DNA from: Bacillus stratosphericus
GTDB lineage: Bacteria > Bacillota > Bacilli > Bacillales > Bacillaceae
Length of the DNA: 44,308 bases
Reading direction: 5' to 3'
NCBI RefSeq assembly: GCF_020524495.1
Contig: NZ_JAIVLB010000027.1
Coordinates: forward strand, 1-44,308
A model generated the notes under the pieces. It had not been told where the DNA came from. It did not search any database and worked only from the letters and a program-made list of their open reading frames with translations. Shown in pieces: positions 24,736 to 33,968 of the stretch. The stretch's first letter is position 1. Every line of letters starts with the position of its first letter. Made by a program: the position numbers and the translations under genes.

Positions 24736-25814
24736 TCATATGACCTCCTTTCCTATAAGCGTACAAGATTTTAAAGCCAATTCCAAGAAGTAGTTACTTT
24801 CTTCATAAAGATTTAACTTTTTATATATGGAGGCAACATCAGGAGCTAAAGCCTCAATATCAACATATGCCTTTCTTTCTTCCAAAAAACATAGCTCTTT
24901 CTTAATGTCCTCATAATTTTCCTGTGGTGCTGTATAACATTTCTCAAGGACATTGAATTTCAGAATAAAATTTGTGTTCTGCTGTTCTTTAGAAAAGGTT
25001 TTCCCCTCAATTACCCAACTGATTGCCTGATCCACTTGATCTGACTTATAACTTGATCTTGCAAATTTCACTGTAAGTAAGAAACAGGAGATGACTGTTT
25101 TAGATCATGTGTGGAAATTGCTTTGTTAAAGTATTCAATTGCTTCTATATGTTGATTATCCTGAATTTTGAGGAATCCTAGATCATAATAAGCCAAAGCT
25201 ATCAATCTCTTATCATTCTTCTCAATCAGCCTATCAACGCATTCCAAAAGGATTCTTTCAGCTTTGTCTAGTCTACCATCATCAATCAAATTCAGTGCCA
25301 ACAACATATTACAGTTTATTGTCTGTATACGGTATCCATCATGTGCCTTATAGATGTCCTTTGCTGTTTGTAAATGATGGTGAGAAAGGAGCGTGACCTT
25401 ATTGAAATAGTAGAGTGTGCCAATTTTATAATGGAACTCAGCCTTTTCAATCTCATCATAAACCTTGTCCAATTGTCTCTCAGCTACTCTGAACAGGGCT
25501 AGAGCTTCTGAATAGTTATTCTTTGCACTCTCATACATTCCTTTGAACAGATAAAAGTAGAACCTCAACATGTCATCTGTTTTGACTCTTTCACTTTCTG
25601 TTATTGTTGGTTGCCCTACTAAATCTTCCATAAGCACCTTAAATCTGTAATCGAGAATATTAAAATAGAGTAAAACATCTTGATTTTCTTCCATTTTCCC
25701 TATCTTGAATCTCATCCCTCAACTCTACCGCTTGCGAAACTTCCCTCTTTTTTATATGTAAATACCATTTGTTGAGAGTGTTGGCTACATCTACAGAGGC
25801 AATTATCCCGACAT
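24736..25814 (-). pseudogene. rap: Rap response-regulator phosphatase, frameshifted
   Basis: A Rap-family TPR protein split over three frames. From 25814 (ATG after a GGGGG-type ribosome site) the frame soon shifts to ASVDVANTLNKWYLHIKKRE and VSQAVELRDEI, the N-terminal Rap bundle. Near 25700 it shifts to KIGKMEENQDVLLYFNILDY and continues through TPR repeats such as LIALAYYDLGFLKIQDNQHI. Near 25075 it shifts again to FARSSYKSDQVDQAISWVIE and ends at 24736. Rap proteins dephosphorylate Spo0F or block ComA and similar regulators, with about 370-380 residues; the sum of the pieces fits. Three frameshifts make it inactive unless they are sequencing errors. Confidence 0.85.
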
Positions 25815-25861
25815 CCCTTTACCCCCTTCTAAATAAATCTCTTGTATAATTTTAACATGTT

Positions 25862-25880
25862 TTTTACATATGATGTAAAA
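25862..25880. promoter_or_regulatory. Perfect palindrome upstream of rap, possible operator
   Basis: TTTTACAT-ATG-ATGTAAAA is a perfect 8-3-8 dyad 48 bp upstream of the rap start. On the minus strand it lies next to a TAAAAT/TATACA -10-like stretch, so it may be an operator. No matching regulator is known to me. Confidence 0.35.
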
Positions 25881-25942
25881 GAATTGATCTCACAAATCAA
25901 ATTTTCGGCATCCCGCAATAAAAAATATTTTTTTATGTAGAG

Positions 25943-25994
25943 TGTATAGCCATATGCTACACCCGTTAACCTCAATTCTAAATATGGCTATACA
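25943..25994. repeat. 13-bp inverted repeat with 26-base spacer
   Basis: TGTATAGCCATAT (25943-25955) and ATATGGCTATACA (25982-25994) are perfectly complementary. No adjoining T run on either strand makes a standard terminator. It lies between the rap relic and the transposase stub, and may be an element end or an operator pair. Confidence 0.6.
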
Positions 25995-26111
25995 TTTTAA
26001 TTTAATCTAACTTATGTTTAGTTTAGTGTTTCATTTGTTGAGGTTTAATCATGCCTTTTGAAAACGAGTATCAAAAAACAATTATGATTGCTTTCTTTAC
26101 GCTGAGGGAGT

Positions 26112-26294
26112 TTACTGAATCAGACGCATAGAGCGAATGTCAAAGAGATATTGGATCAAAACCATTTTAATGAGAACAACGGGATCCACACTTGGTCTAC
26201 CGTTGTCAGAACTATAATGATCTTCAGGCACTAATTCATCTAAAGCCACTACTTTTAATTGATTTCTTCTCTCTTCTTCACGTTTCGATAACAT
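26112..26294 (-). pseudogene. IS1182-like transposase N-terminal remnant
   Basis: A 60-residue start of a transposase of the IS1182 type: MLSKREEERRNQLKVVALDE and LVPEDH, then a deletion, then YSSDNGRPSVDPVVLIKMVL and IQYLFDIRSMR before an early stop. The catalytic part is gone. The ATG at 26294 follows GGGGG. The region to about 26040 may hold more of the element but nothing is readable. Confidence 0.75.
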
Positions 26295-26337
26295 GTTCAT
26301 CCCCCGCAGAATTGTGTTATTACCCTTATTATACAAA

Positions 26338-26366
26338 AAAGCTTGTAGACTTTGTCTACAAGCTTT
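26338..26366 (-). terminator. Terminator of the glutamyl endopeptidase gene
   Basis: Perfect stem AAAGCTTGTAGAC / GTCTACAAGCTTT with a TTT loop and a T run on the minus strand. It starts 13 bp after the protease stop. Confidence 0.92.
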
Positions 26367-26378
26367 ATGCTCGATATT

Positions 26379-27287
26379 TTATTGCGCTATCGCATAGTTT
26401 ACAAATTCTACAAAGGCTTCTGTAGCTTTTGGACCGCCATTAATCGTCTCGTTTGAATAACCCCCATTATGAACCCCTACGATTTGTTGGTTTTGATCTA
26501 GCATCGCAGAGCCAGAATTGCCGCTATACGTATCAATCGTATAGTATGCTAGATTGGTATCTTCTTTTGTCACACGACCTGACATTTCCCATTGTGACAC
26601 TTTACCAGTTGATCTCATTTTATCAGCTGGATATCCAGAGATTTTAATCGTTGTTCCAGTCAGATTTGTCACCTGTCGGATTGAGCTGTATCCGACCATA
26701 TTTCCGATATTCGTATCTGTTTTAATGACGGCAAAATCATATTGGCTCGCGCCTGTATTGATATATCCGCTTGGTACATAGAATTCGGTCATATTTGCTG
26801 AGCCGTTCACGGCAGTGCTATCATTCATGCCTGGATATACAGACCCTTTTTCACTATAACTTCTTGTCGACGTAGTGTACACACAGTGTCCATTTGTCAA
26901 AATTTTGTTAGGGGCAATGAGTGTCCCAGTACAGCTAGATTCGCCAAATGTTATATAAGCAATAGAATTGTATGGCGCAACTCTTGTGTTCTCTACTTTT
27001 GTTCTATCATCGTCTCCAATGACTACTTTTGTTTGATAGTCTTTTAAATATTTAGTTAGTGGTTTTACTTTTTCGCCAACAGTTGAAGAAAGATCATCCA
27101 CTTGATCAAAGGATAAGGGGGCTTTCGTATCTTTGTGGAAGTCTGCTGAAGAGATCACCTTTCCGTCAGAAGTCACCATGTCATAATCAGACGTTCCTAC
27201 TGAATCCGATGTGGCTTGGGCAAAACTAGGCACACTTAAAGCACCAAAAACGAGTAGAGAAGGGATTAACTTTTTCAAATTTTTCAT
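26379..27287 (-). CDS. gseBI: Secreted glutamyl endopeptidase (V8-type, S1B)
   Basis: A 302-residue preproenzyme of a secreted serine protease that cuts after glutamate. Signal peptide 1-25 ends SFAQA. A propeptide runs to Lys87, after which the mature 215-residue chain starts VVIGDDDRTKVENTR. The triad is His134 (LTNGHCV), Asp184 (SQYDFAVI) and Ser258 (SGNSGSA). His273 (VGVHNGG) is the residue that sets Glu specificity in this family. In mature numbering these are His47, Asp97, Ser171 and His186, as in the B. intermedius enzyme, which this sequence matches closely from memory. Start: AAAGGAGG precedes two adjacent ATG codons (27290 and 27287); the second has better spacing. It is a single gene with its own terminator. 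Confidence 0.95.
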   Translation of the reverse strand: MKNLKKLIPSLLVFGALSVPSFAQATSDSVGTSDYDMVTSDGKVISSADFHKDTKAPLSFDQVDDLSSTVGEKVKPLTKYLKDYQTKVVIGDDDRTKVENTRVAPYNSIAYITFGESSCTGTLIAPNKILTNGHCVYTTSTRSYSEKGSVYPGMNDSTAVNGSANMTEFYVPSGYINTGASQYDFAVIKTDTNIGNMVGYSSIRQVTNLTGTTIKISGYPADKMRSTGKVSQWEMSGRVTKEDTNLAYYTIDTYSGNSGSAMLDQNQQIVGVHNGGYSNETINGGPKATEAFVEFVNYAIAQ

Positions 27288-27345
27288 CATATTCCTCCTT
27301 TTTATTCTATAATTAAAATCATATAATTGTTTCATATTGGAGTAA

Positions 27346-27366
27346 ATGAGAGAATATTCTCATTTT
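27346..27366. promoter_or_regulatory. Palindrome upstream of the protease gene
   Basis: GAGAATATTCTC (27350-27361) is a perfect 12-bp dyad. The flanks ATGAG/CTCAT extend it with a two-base offset. It is about 65 bp upstream of the protease start, in the likely promoter zone. It may be an operator; no regulator is assigned. Confidence 0.3.
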
Positions 27367-27437
27367 TTACAAAATATATAATTTTGAAATTAGTTGTTTT
27401 GTCTCTTTAAACATCCATTCTATCTATGAACAAAGAA

Positions 27438-27460
27438 AAAACCGCCAGATCGACGGTTTT
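27438..27460 (-). terminator. Terminator of the fatR-CYP102A operon
   Basis: AAAACCG / CGGTTTT with a 9-base loop, then TTTTTT on the minus strand, 10 bp after the P450 stop. Confidence 0.8.
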
Positions 27461-27469
27461 CTCTGTGAG

Positions 27470-30400
27470 TTAGCTCCACACATCTTTTACATATCTATTG
27501 TCATTAGAAAGTGAAATCAGCCAATTTTCAGATGTTTCTTTCGAACACTGTTTCACGGTTTGATACAGATCGACAAGCGTAGCCTCTACATCTGGTGCCA
27601 TGACTTTTCCATCCCCGCAAATATACAGATAAGCACCTTGGTCAAGTAATTCAATGAGCATGGCGCCATCCTTTTTAATCAAGTGCTGGACATACACTTT
27701 ATGCTCATCATAACGAGAGTAGGCCCGGTGAATGGTGACAACTCCTTTTTGCGTTGCAAGCTGCATGTCGTCAAAATACAGGTCGTCTTCATGAGGATGA
27801 CGACAGCCAAAATATAGATGAGCCTCACCTAGTTGTTTTCCTTCATTCTGCCACTCTTCCCTTGCCTGAACAAACCCTCTGAATGGGGCGATTCCTGTTC
27901 CTGGTCCGATCATGATCATTGGGGTTTCAGGGGAAGGAGGCAACTCGAATCCTGTCTGTGCTTCATGCAGGAAACAAGCCACTTCTTCTCCTTCTTGTAG
28001 ACCACATAAGTAGTTTGATGCGACACCGGCGTATACTCCACGGCCATTCCATGCCTCGCCTTTCACAACAGCTACTGTGATACTGAGCCGTTTTTCATCT
28101 ACCTTTGGTGAGCTAGAAATCGAGTAATAACGCGGCTTCAAAGCGGATAATAGAGCCAAAAAGTGAACAAAGGGCAGCTCACACGCTTCATATTGTTCTA
28201 ATAAATCCAGAATGTTCACTCGTTTCTTTAATATGGCCTCTTGATAGGCTTCACCTGCCATTTGTTCAAGCTCAATGCGGTGAGGCGGACATACCGTATA
28301 TTTTGCGAGCTCTCTTAGCTGCGTACGGGTCGCAAGCTCTTGAATCTCAACATGGGACGCCAATAATTCTCTGATTTGAATCGGCTGATCTAATGGTAAA
28401 TGACTGGTGTCTTTTTCAGAAGAGAGCTTAATGTGCTGCTGAGGATCTAGTTTAAAGCGATTGGTCACCCGCTGTACGAGCACATCACTATTTTTCGGTA
28501 CGATCCCGATATGATCCCCTTCTTTGTATTGTTTCCCTTCAGGCAATTTGAGTTCAATATGTCTTGTTTGGCGCTGACTTTTTTCAGATTGTAATTCTTG
28601 ATTCCTCAATACAAAAGCTGAAAAGGCACCATATGTTTTCGCCACAGGACGTTCCACTAACTCATTCGTAAAATCAATTGATAGATTTGGCTTTTCCTGA
28701 CTTTTCTCCTGCAAGGTTAAATTAAATGCTTTTGCAAGCTCTTCGAAGACAGTCTTCTGGAATGTTTCTTTATCCTCATCCATATCACCGCCTGCATCGC
28801 CTTCGCCTAAATCAGCAACACGTTTCGCTCCTTTTCTTTCAAGTGATTCATCGATGAGACGAGGGATACGCTGATATGTGCTCGCCCAATTTCGATCTCC
28901 ACACCCAAACACTGCAAATGTCACGTTTAATAAATCCTGCTCCTCATCCTGCGTCACCCATTCCACAAATTGTTTCGCATGGTCAGGCGGATGCCCATTG
29001 TATGAAGACGTCACGATCAATACAGCGCCTGACTCAGGTAATTGGCGGGTATAGTCATCAAGTGGTGCAGTTGTCACGTCAAACCCTTTTGATTTTCCAT
29101 CTTCAGCAAATTCGTTGGCCATCTGCTGTGCAGTGCCAAGATTTGATCCATACAAGACAAGCAGAGGCGTACCGTGACTGGCCACTTTTGACTCATTAGT
29201 GGCATTGCTTTTTTTCGATTCCTCTTTCGTTGGTGGCATAAAGAATTGCTGCTTTCTTGGCTGCACTTTGATTTTAAAATCGTTTGGCTTGATCGTTAGG
29301 GATTCTTTTAAATCCAGCTCATATGAAGTGTGATCAATCAATTCCAGATTGTGCAGCACCATAGCCAGAACCATGGTGGCTTCATGAAGTGCAAATTGCA
29401 TACCAATACATGCACGCTGGCCATTTCCAAATGGCTTATAGGCATGCTGCGGAATCTTTTCAGGGTACGTAAAACGTTCAGGTTTAAATTCTTCTGCATC
29501 TTCTCCCCAAACCGCTTGATCCCGATGTAATTTAGGAAGCAGGACGCTGACACTTTGGTTTTTTTTAATCGGATATTCCCCTCCGATGACTGTATCTTCT
29601 TTCGCATAAAGTGAGAAAGAAGGTGCTGTGGGCCAGAGGCGAAGTGCCTCATTTAGGACCATACGGGTGTAGCTTAGCTTTTGCACCTGCTTATATGTCG
29701 GCAGTCCGCCTTGCAGCACATCATCCGCTTCTTGAACGGCTTTCTTTAATTTGTCTGGGTTTTTTAGTAAGAAATAAATTGCAAATGATAGCAGTCCGCT
29801 TGTTGTTTCATGACCAGCTATTAAGAAAGTAATGATCTGATAACGGATATTTTCATCCGACAATCTCTCACCTGTTTCAGGATCCTTTGCATGCAGCATG
29901 AGAGACAGTAAATCCTCGCCTGTATGATCTTGGTTTTTCCGTTCCCTAATAATGGCATCTACTAACTGCTTCATAAAATCGACATTTTGCTCAAATTCTT
30001 TTTTTCTTTTAATCATTAGTTTATCTGCAAACGGCCATCTGCTCGTTTGATCCATTGCTTCAATTAAACCTTTCAGCATGCTTTCGATAAAAGGGTGCTG
30101 ATTTTCCTTATAAAAGCTGTTAAACCGAAAATCAAACCCGCATAGTCCGATCGTATCTAAAGTGAGCTTTGTCATATCTTCTGCTACTTCAATTTCTTCA
30201 TCTCGGCCTGACCTTTGCCATTTTTGCACAAGCTGTGTTGCAATATCGAGCATCATTTCGTGATAGCCCTTCATTGCTTTCTGGCTAAAGGCAGGCATCA
30301 AAATTTGATGGGCTTTTTTCCAGTTCGGCTCTGCTGTCCAGCTAGTAAATAGCCCATCCCCTGCAAATGCCCTGGCTTTGTCGAGACTAACCCCAATGTA

Positions 30401-30613
30401 TTTATCAAAACGGCTCTCATCACACACTTCGCTAACAAGTTCATGGCTTGAAACAAAAATACTTGTTTGACCTGTAAATTCAAACTGAAAAATTGGCCCT
30501 AAATCATCTGCTAAACGCCAAAAAGTTTGAGCAAGCTCTCCCTTCTTTAAAAGGGGGATGTTTTTTAAAGGTCCGTATGTTTTTGGTTTTGGAATGATTG
30601 ATGTTTGTTTCAT
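27470..30613 (-). CDS. cypB: Self-sufficient fatty-acid P450 (CYP102A, BM3-like)
   Basis: A 1047-residue fusion of a P450 and an NADPH-P450 reductase that hydroxylates fatty acids near the chain end, in the cytoplasm. In order: heme domain (1-470) with Phe89 in GDGLFTSW (equivalent to BM3 Phe87), AGHETTS (Thr270) and heme ligand Cys402 in [10 protein letters not shown]; a linker; an FMN domain (from about 482, [15 protein letters not shown]); an FAD domain (RYYSISSSP, about 800); and an NADPH domain ([12 protein letters not shown], about 895; YICGDGKVM near the end). All key residues are present. It lies 18 bp after fatR on the same strand, the arrangement of fatR-yrhJ (CYP102A3) in B. subtilis and bm3R1-BM3 in B. 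megaterium, so it should be induced by fatty acids. Confidence 0.95.
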   Translation of the reverse strand: MKQTSIIPKPKTYGPLKNIPLLKKGELAQTFWRLADDLGPIFQFEFTGQTSIFVSSHELVSEVCDESRFDKYIGVSLDKARAFAGDGLFTSWTAEPNWKKAHQILMPAFSQKAMKGYHEMMLDIATQLVQKWQRSGRDEEIEVAEDMTKLTLDTIGLCGFDFRFNSFYKENQHPFIESMLKGLIEAMDQTSRWPFADKLMIKRKKEFEQNVDFMKQLVDAIIRERKNQDHTGEDLLSLMLHAKDPETGERLSDENIRYQIITFLIAGHETTSGLLSFAIYFLLKNPDKLKKAVQEADDVLQGGLPTYKQVQKLSYTRMVLNEALRLWPTAPSFSLYAKEDTVIGGEYPIKKNQSVSVLLPKLHRDQAVWGEDAEEFKPERFTYPEKIPQHAYKPFGNGQRACIGMQFALHEATMVLAMVLHNLELIDHTSYELDLKESLTIKPNDFKIKVQPRKQQFFMPPTKEESKKSNATNESKVASHGTPLLVLYGSNLGTAQQMANEFAEDGKSKGFDVTTAPLDDYTRQLPESGAVLIVTSSYNGHPPDHAKQFVEWVTQDEEQDLLNVTFAVFGCGDRNWASTYQRIPRLIDESLERKGAKRVADLGEGDAGGDMDEDKETFQKTVFEELAKAFNLTLQEKSQEKPNLSIDFTNELVERPVAKTYGAFSAFVLRNQELQSEKSQRQTRHIELKLPEGKQYKEGDHIGIVPKNSDVLVQRVTNRFKLDPQQHIKLSSEKDTSHLPLDQPIQIRELLASHVEIQELATRTQLRELAKYTVCPPHRIELEQMAGEAYQEAILKKRVNILDLLEQYEACELPFVHFLALLSALKPRYYSISSSPKVDEKRLSITVAVVKGEAWNGRGVYAGVASNYLCGLQEGEEVACFLHEAQTGFELPPSPETPMIMIGPGTGIAPFRGFVQAREEWQNEGKQLGEAHLYFGCRHPHEDDLYFDDMQLATQKGVVTIHRAYSRYDEHKVYVQHLIKKDGAMLIELLDQGAYLYICGDGKVMAPDVEATLVDLYQTVKQCSKETSENWLISLSNDNRYVKDVWS

Positions 30614-30631
30614 GTGTCCACTCCCTTTATT

Positions 30632-31213
30632 TCATGATGAGGCAACGCTAATGGCGCGCCATAAGCATTGCTCAATTTCCTCTAAAAATTCAATCGTTGG
30701 CTCTATTTCCTCTGCAAGAATCTGTTTATGAAGCTGTACAAAAGCACCAAATACAATCGATAAAATGGTTCTTCCCGAGAGATTTGGATGAATCCCATCC
30801 TTCTTCCCTTCTTCAAAGATGAGAAATAGCTCATTTAACAAATGCTGCATTTTTTCTTTACTCGTATCATCTAAGTAATGTGACCGTTTATCAATTTCTA
30901 AGAAATAAAGACCACTTGGATTCTCCTTTGTAAACAGAACCAAGCAATAAAAGATATGCTTGAAATAAGCCCTGATACTTGCTTTTGGATCTGGACTGTT
31001 TGTATTCATTTTGTCGATAAATGCTGTAAGGCTTCGCTGGTACAATATATTCACGAGCGCTTCTTTGCTATCGAAATACCGGTAAATGGTTCCCGCTCCA
31101 ACATTGGCATTTTTTGAAATCATTGGCATCGTAGTGCCATCAAATCCTCGTTCAATAAATAAATCAAGTGAAGCCTTCATGATCTGCTCCTGTTTATCAT
31201 TAGCTAATGGCAT
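30632..31213 (-). CDS. fatR: TetR-family repressor of the CYP102A operon
   Basis: A 193-residue TetR-type repressor. The N-terminal helix-turn-helix runs from IMKASLDLFIERGFDGTTMP through ISKNANVGAGTIYRYFDSKE (about 10-50). The remainder is the ligand-binding helical domain. By position and sequence it matches FatR (YrhI)/Bm3R1, which binds a palindrome in its own promoter and is released by fatty acids and their acyl-CoA. The ATG is seven or so bases after AGGAGAGG. It is the first gene of a two-gene operon with the P450 18 bp downstream, so it controls itself and the P450. Confidence 0.92.
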   Translation of the reverse strand: MPLANDKQEQIMKASLDLFIERGFDGTTMPMISKNANVGAGTIYRYFDSKEALVNILYQRSLTAFIDKMNTNSPDPKASIRAYFKHIFYCLVLFTKENPSGLYFLEIDKRSHYLDDTSKEKMQHLLNELFLIFEEGKKDGIHPNLSGRTILSIVFGAFVQLHKQILAEEIEPTIEFLEEIEQCLWRAISVASS

Positions 31214-31237
31214 TTCATCCTCTCCTCTTAATGATTA

Positions 31238-31272
31238 GGAATGAATGTTCATTCCGCATGAGACATATTATA
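31238..31272 (-). promoter_or_regulatory. FatR operator and -10 box
   Basis: GGAATGAA-TG-TTCATTCC (31238-31255) is a perfect 8-2-8 dyad almost identical to the known Bm3R1/FatR operator core. TATAAT (complement of 31267-31272) lies just upstream of it on the minus strand, so the repressor would cover the transcription start. The -35 is not clear. Confidence 0.85.
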
Positions 31273-31439
31273 TTAATATTTTAGTTTCTTCTATTTTACT
31301 TAAACATACTTATTTTGCTCCGTCACTACATTTTCTAAAAATAATAATAATTGAGAAATGATACTTAGTCAGTATGCATCCAAAAGGCTTATAAATATTG
31401 TCAAATTCGTGACGCGGGGGTGACATGGGCCCTACACAT

Positions 31440-32150
31440 TCATTCCTGATCGATTGGAGAATGAATGTCATCGTCATATGTATCAATATATAAGCTCCCA
31501 TTACTGGCACGCACGGCGTATACAATGTCTTGTAAGGTCAGCTGCCTTTTTTGAAGTTCTTCATGTACCCATTGCTCCGATAATTGGTTTTCATGGATGT
31601 TCTTCAAAATGAGCTTTCCGTCCATGATGACTTCAATTGGCATGTAACGCTCTGCCTTCATCCACAAATTAATATCCTTTCGCGTTACATTTTCAAATGA
31701 AGGATATTTTTTCACTGACATATGCCCATCTGTTTCAATCATCGCAAATTCAACTTCACTAATATCAAACACACCTTTTTCTCTGAGCTGCTGGTTTAAA
31801 TAATCAAGTGTATATCTCATGCCCTTCATATTGTCTTCAAGAATTTTGCCACTTTGTATCACAAGCGTTGGTTTACCGGCCATAAATCCTCTCATCTTCC
31901 GGCTTCTTAAAGCAAGCAAAGAAATGACATAAATAATGATAACAAGTGACAGAAAAGAGATCGTCGTGTGATGAAGCGGAAGCGTGGTATTAAACGCAAG
32001 GTTCGCCGCAATTGAACCTAAGCTGATAGCTGCAATAAAATCAAAAATATTCATTTGCGCAATGGTTTGCTTTCCAAGAAGACGAGCTCCGCCAAATAAA
32101 ATAGCAAAAGCAAACATCGTCCGAACAATCACTTCGATATAATCAGGCAT
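31440..32150 (-). CDS. DUF421 (YetF/YcaP-like) membrane protein, second copy
   Basis: A 236-residue DUF421 protein. Three hydrophobic segments (about 8-25, 35-55, 62-80), then GKPTLVIQSGKI, SEVEFAMIETDGHMSVKKYP and a C-terminal domain with EVIMDGKLILKNI. It has the same layout as the protein at 122-823 but is clearly diverged, so it is a paralogue, not a recent copy. The function of the family is not established. The ATG follows AAAGGTGG. It stands alone between the fatR promoter and the RNA-repair remnant. No strong terminator is visible between its stop and the fatR promoter. Confidence 0.85.
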   Translation of the reverse strand: MPDYIEVIVRTMFAFAILFGGARLLGKQTIAQMNIFDFIAAISLGSIAANLAFNTTLPLHHTTISFLSLVIIIYVISLLALRSRKMRGFMAGKPTLVIQSGKILEDNMKGMRYTLDYLNQQLREKGVFDISEVEFAMIETDGHMSVKKYPSFENVTRKDINLWMKAERYMPIEVIMDGKLILKNIHENQLSEQWVHEELQKRQLTLQDIVYAVRASNGSLYIDTYDDDIHSPIDQE

Positions 32151-32176
32151 TTAAGATTCCACCTTTCCATTTCATG

Positions 32177-32210
32177 AAAAAAAGCCTTTTCTTAGAAAAG
32201 ACTCTTTTTT
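32177..32210 (-). terminator. Imperfect A/T-rich hairpin, possible terminator
   Basis: AAAAAAGCCTTTTC and GAAAAGACTCTTTTTT pair with one or two bulges and T runs on both strands. It separates the remnant at 32222-32801 from the DUF421 gene. Confidence 0.4.
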
Positions 32211-32221
32211 AGACTATGCAT

Positions 32222-32801
32222 TTATTCCATCATTATGCAATTGAGTAGCTTCGCTTTACTCGAATGTAATCGCAGCTCAATAATGACATATCCCTCTTCT
32301 TTGATCGAGTCATCATGAGATACGGACTGATACCATTTATCGAAAGATGTCCAACCATGAAACGCAGCTACTTTCTGCTTGCATGGCATTTCGATTTGTT
32401 CACTTAGTCTTTTCACTTCAGAAAATGGCGCTTTTTCATAGGTCAGCCGACGCTTTATACTATTTTTTGTAATAAAGCTGTGTCAAGTGGCACTTGCGTG
32501 AAATATATACCCTGTAACAATACGTAGTGGCTAATGATTTCTATTGAGAAATCGACTTACTTGTAACATGTGTTGCATTAATCACAGTAAAGGTCCCGCA
32601 TCTATTCGGGCTGTGAGTAAATCAAATAATAAAGACCAGACTTTATGACCTGTTTGCTTGTAATTTCCGGTTTTCCATTGATTGATAACTGCGGGGGCTG
32701 GGTCAACAGATGGATTTAAAGGAAATGGCTCTAAGCCTTGCTATGATCCACGTTGACTTACCTACACCTGGGAGACCTCGTAAATAGACTAAAGTTCTCA
32801 T
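32222..32801 (-). pseudogene. Putative polynucleotide kinase / RNA ligase remnant
   Basis: Broken pieces lie on one strand in a sensible order. From ATG 32801 (after AGGAGA): MRTLVYLRGLPGVGKSTWI, a Walker A kinase start. The frame then changes. In a second frame, PAVINQWKTGNYKQTGHKVW, SLLFDLLTARIDAGPFTVIN and ATHVTSKSISQ are typical of the P-loop 5'-hydroxyl kinase type that pairs with RNA ligases. Last, to 32222: RRLTYEKAPFSEVKRLSEQ, VAAFHGWTSFDKWYQSVSH and IKEEGYVIIEL, where HGWTS and EEGYVI resemble the adenylylation-domain end of T4 Rnl1-type ligases. Frameshifts, stops and a missing middle show it is dead. The kinase assignment is good; the ligase part is an inference. Confidence 0.6.
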
Positions 32802-32911
32802 ATTGGTTCTCCTATAATGAATAATATTTTTACCATTACAAATAAATTATGGATAAATATCAACCTTTTGTTTATTATGGTAATATATATATATAAAGGG
32901 AGGACTATCTC

Positions 32912-33103
32912 GTGTCTAATGGAGAAAATGTAGCATTCAACATTGGAGATATCATATTTCAAGTGTTTTCGCTTCTATTCATTGCTTTTATTGTGACATT
33001 CATTGTTATTGCGTTTCGAATGCTCAAAAGAAAACGATTGGAATTGAAGAAAGTCGAAGCTAGATTAAACGAAGTGATTAAAAAAAACAATTTAAAAGAG
33101 TAA
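32912..33103 (+). CDS. Small membrane protein, DUF4083-like
   Basis: A 63-residue protein starting at GTG after AAAGGGAGG. One hydrophobic helix (about 13-36, IIFQVFSLLFIAFIVTFIVI) is followed by a charged coiled-coil-like tail (KRKRLELKKVEARLNEVIKK). It looks like the small Bacillus membrane proteins of the DUF4083 type; no function is known. It has its own terminator directly after the stop. Upstream is the remnant of the RNA-repair gene, read in the opposite direction. Confidence 0.7.
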   Translation: MSNGENVAFNIGDIIFQVFSLLFIAFIVTFIVIAFRMLKRKRLELKKVEARLNEVIKKNNLKE

Positions 33104-33104
33104 A

Positions 33105-33131
33105 AAATCCGGGGATTAACCGGATTTTTTT
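33105..33131 (+). terminator. Terminator of the small membrane protein gene
   Basis: AAATCCGG / CCGGATTT with loop GGATTAA is followed by further T. It starts two bases after the stop codon. Confidence 0.88.
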
Positions 33132-33239
33132 GTTGCCATCACTTAAAATAGCGACAGGAGCACTCGACCATTTGACAATAATAGAAGAAAACGAAATGGC
33201 CATAATTGAAATCACAAGCGGCAAGATGATTTTTAAAAC

Positions 33240-33968
33240 TTATGAAAGCCCTGATTCATTATCTATTAGTAGATAAACGGCCCGAAACGGACCATGAACA
33301 CCAACCACTAAATTCATTTCAATATCGGCAGAATTACTCGGACCTGATATAAAATGAATGGCTCCTTTTGGCTGCTCCCTCTCTTCTACCGACCGATTGA
33401 AAGCCGAAACGGCCTGAATCATTCGTGGAACAATCGTGCTCTTTTCTATACACACAATATACATCATTGGTAAAAAATGAAGTGCTCTTCCTTGACCTTG
33501 ATGGGATGAAACAACAACCGTTCCTGATTCTGCAAGTGTGTAATCACTGAACACAACTGCATATTTCGCTTTTTCTGCCTGCCTTATATTTTCGTACCTT
33601 GAAGCATCTGCTTCCCAGCTAGTGACTGCGATGCCTTCTTTTTGCAAGCCGACAAACATAGGATGAAATCCATATTGACCAAAACGGCTATCGCTTGAAG
33701 TCATCACTTCACCCTCTCCATACTCTGCCATTATTGAGCGTAATGCAGACGGCGCTTCCTGCGGCGTTGTTTCAATCACTCTTGTGTGAATTTGTTGACA
33801 TTGCTTCTTTAATTGCTCCACCAATTCTTCTTTAGACAGAAGCCCGTTTGTTTCCCAATGTACTTGATGTTTCCATACCGGACGCTGGATAGATAGAGAG
33901 GGACCTTTGCCTAATTGATGCTGGATATGAGCTAAAAACGAATCTCGATGAGAAATGCTTCCTTTCAT
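33240..33968 (-). CDS. lutC: Lactate utilisation protein LutC
   Basis: A 242-residue LUD-domain protein. With LutA and LutB it forms the iron-sulfur enzyme set that oxidises L-lactate to pyruvate, allowing growth on lactate and biofilm formation in B. subtilis. Visible: [20 protein letters not shown] and [19 protein letters not shown], which are the conserved LUD segments. Length fits B. subtilis LutC (240). Its start overlaps the lutB stop by 4 bp, so translation is coupled. It is the last gene of the operon; no strong terminator is seen in the 107 bp that follow. Confidence 0.95.
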   Translation of the reverse strand: MKGSISHRDSFLAHIQHQLGKGPSLSIQRPVWKHQVHWETNGLLSKEELVEQLKKQCQQIHTRVIETTPQEAPSALRSIMAEYGEGEVMTSSDSRFGQYGFHPMFVGLQKEGIAVTSWEADASRYENIRQAEKAKYAVVFSDYTLAESGTVVVSSHQGQGRALHFLPMMYIVCIEKSTIVPRMIQAVSAFNRSVEEREQPKGAIHFISGPSNSADIEMNLVVGVHGPFRAVYLLIDNESGLS

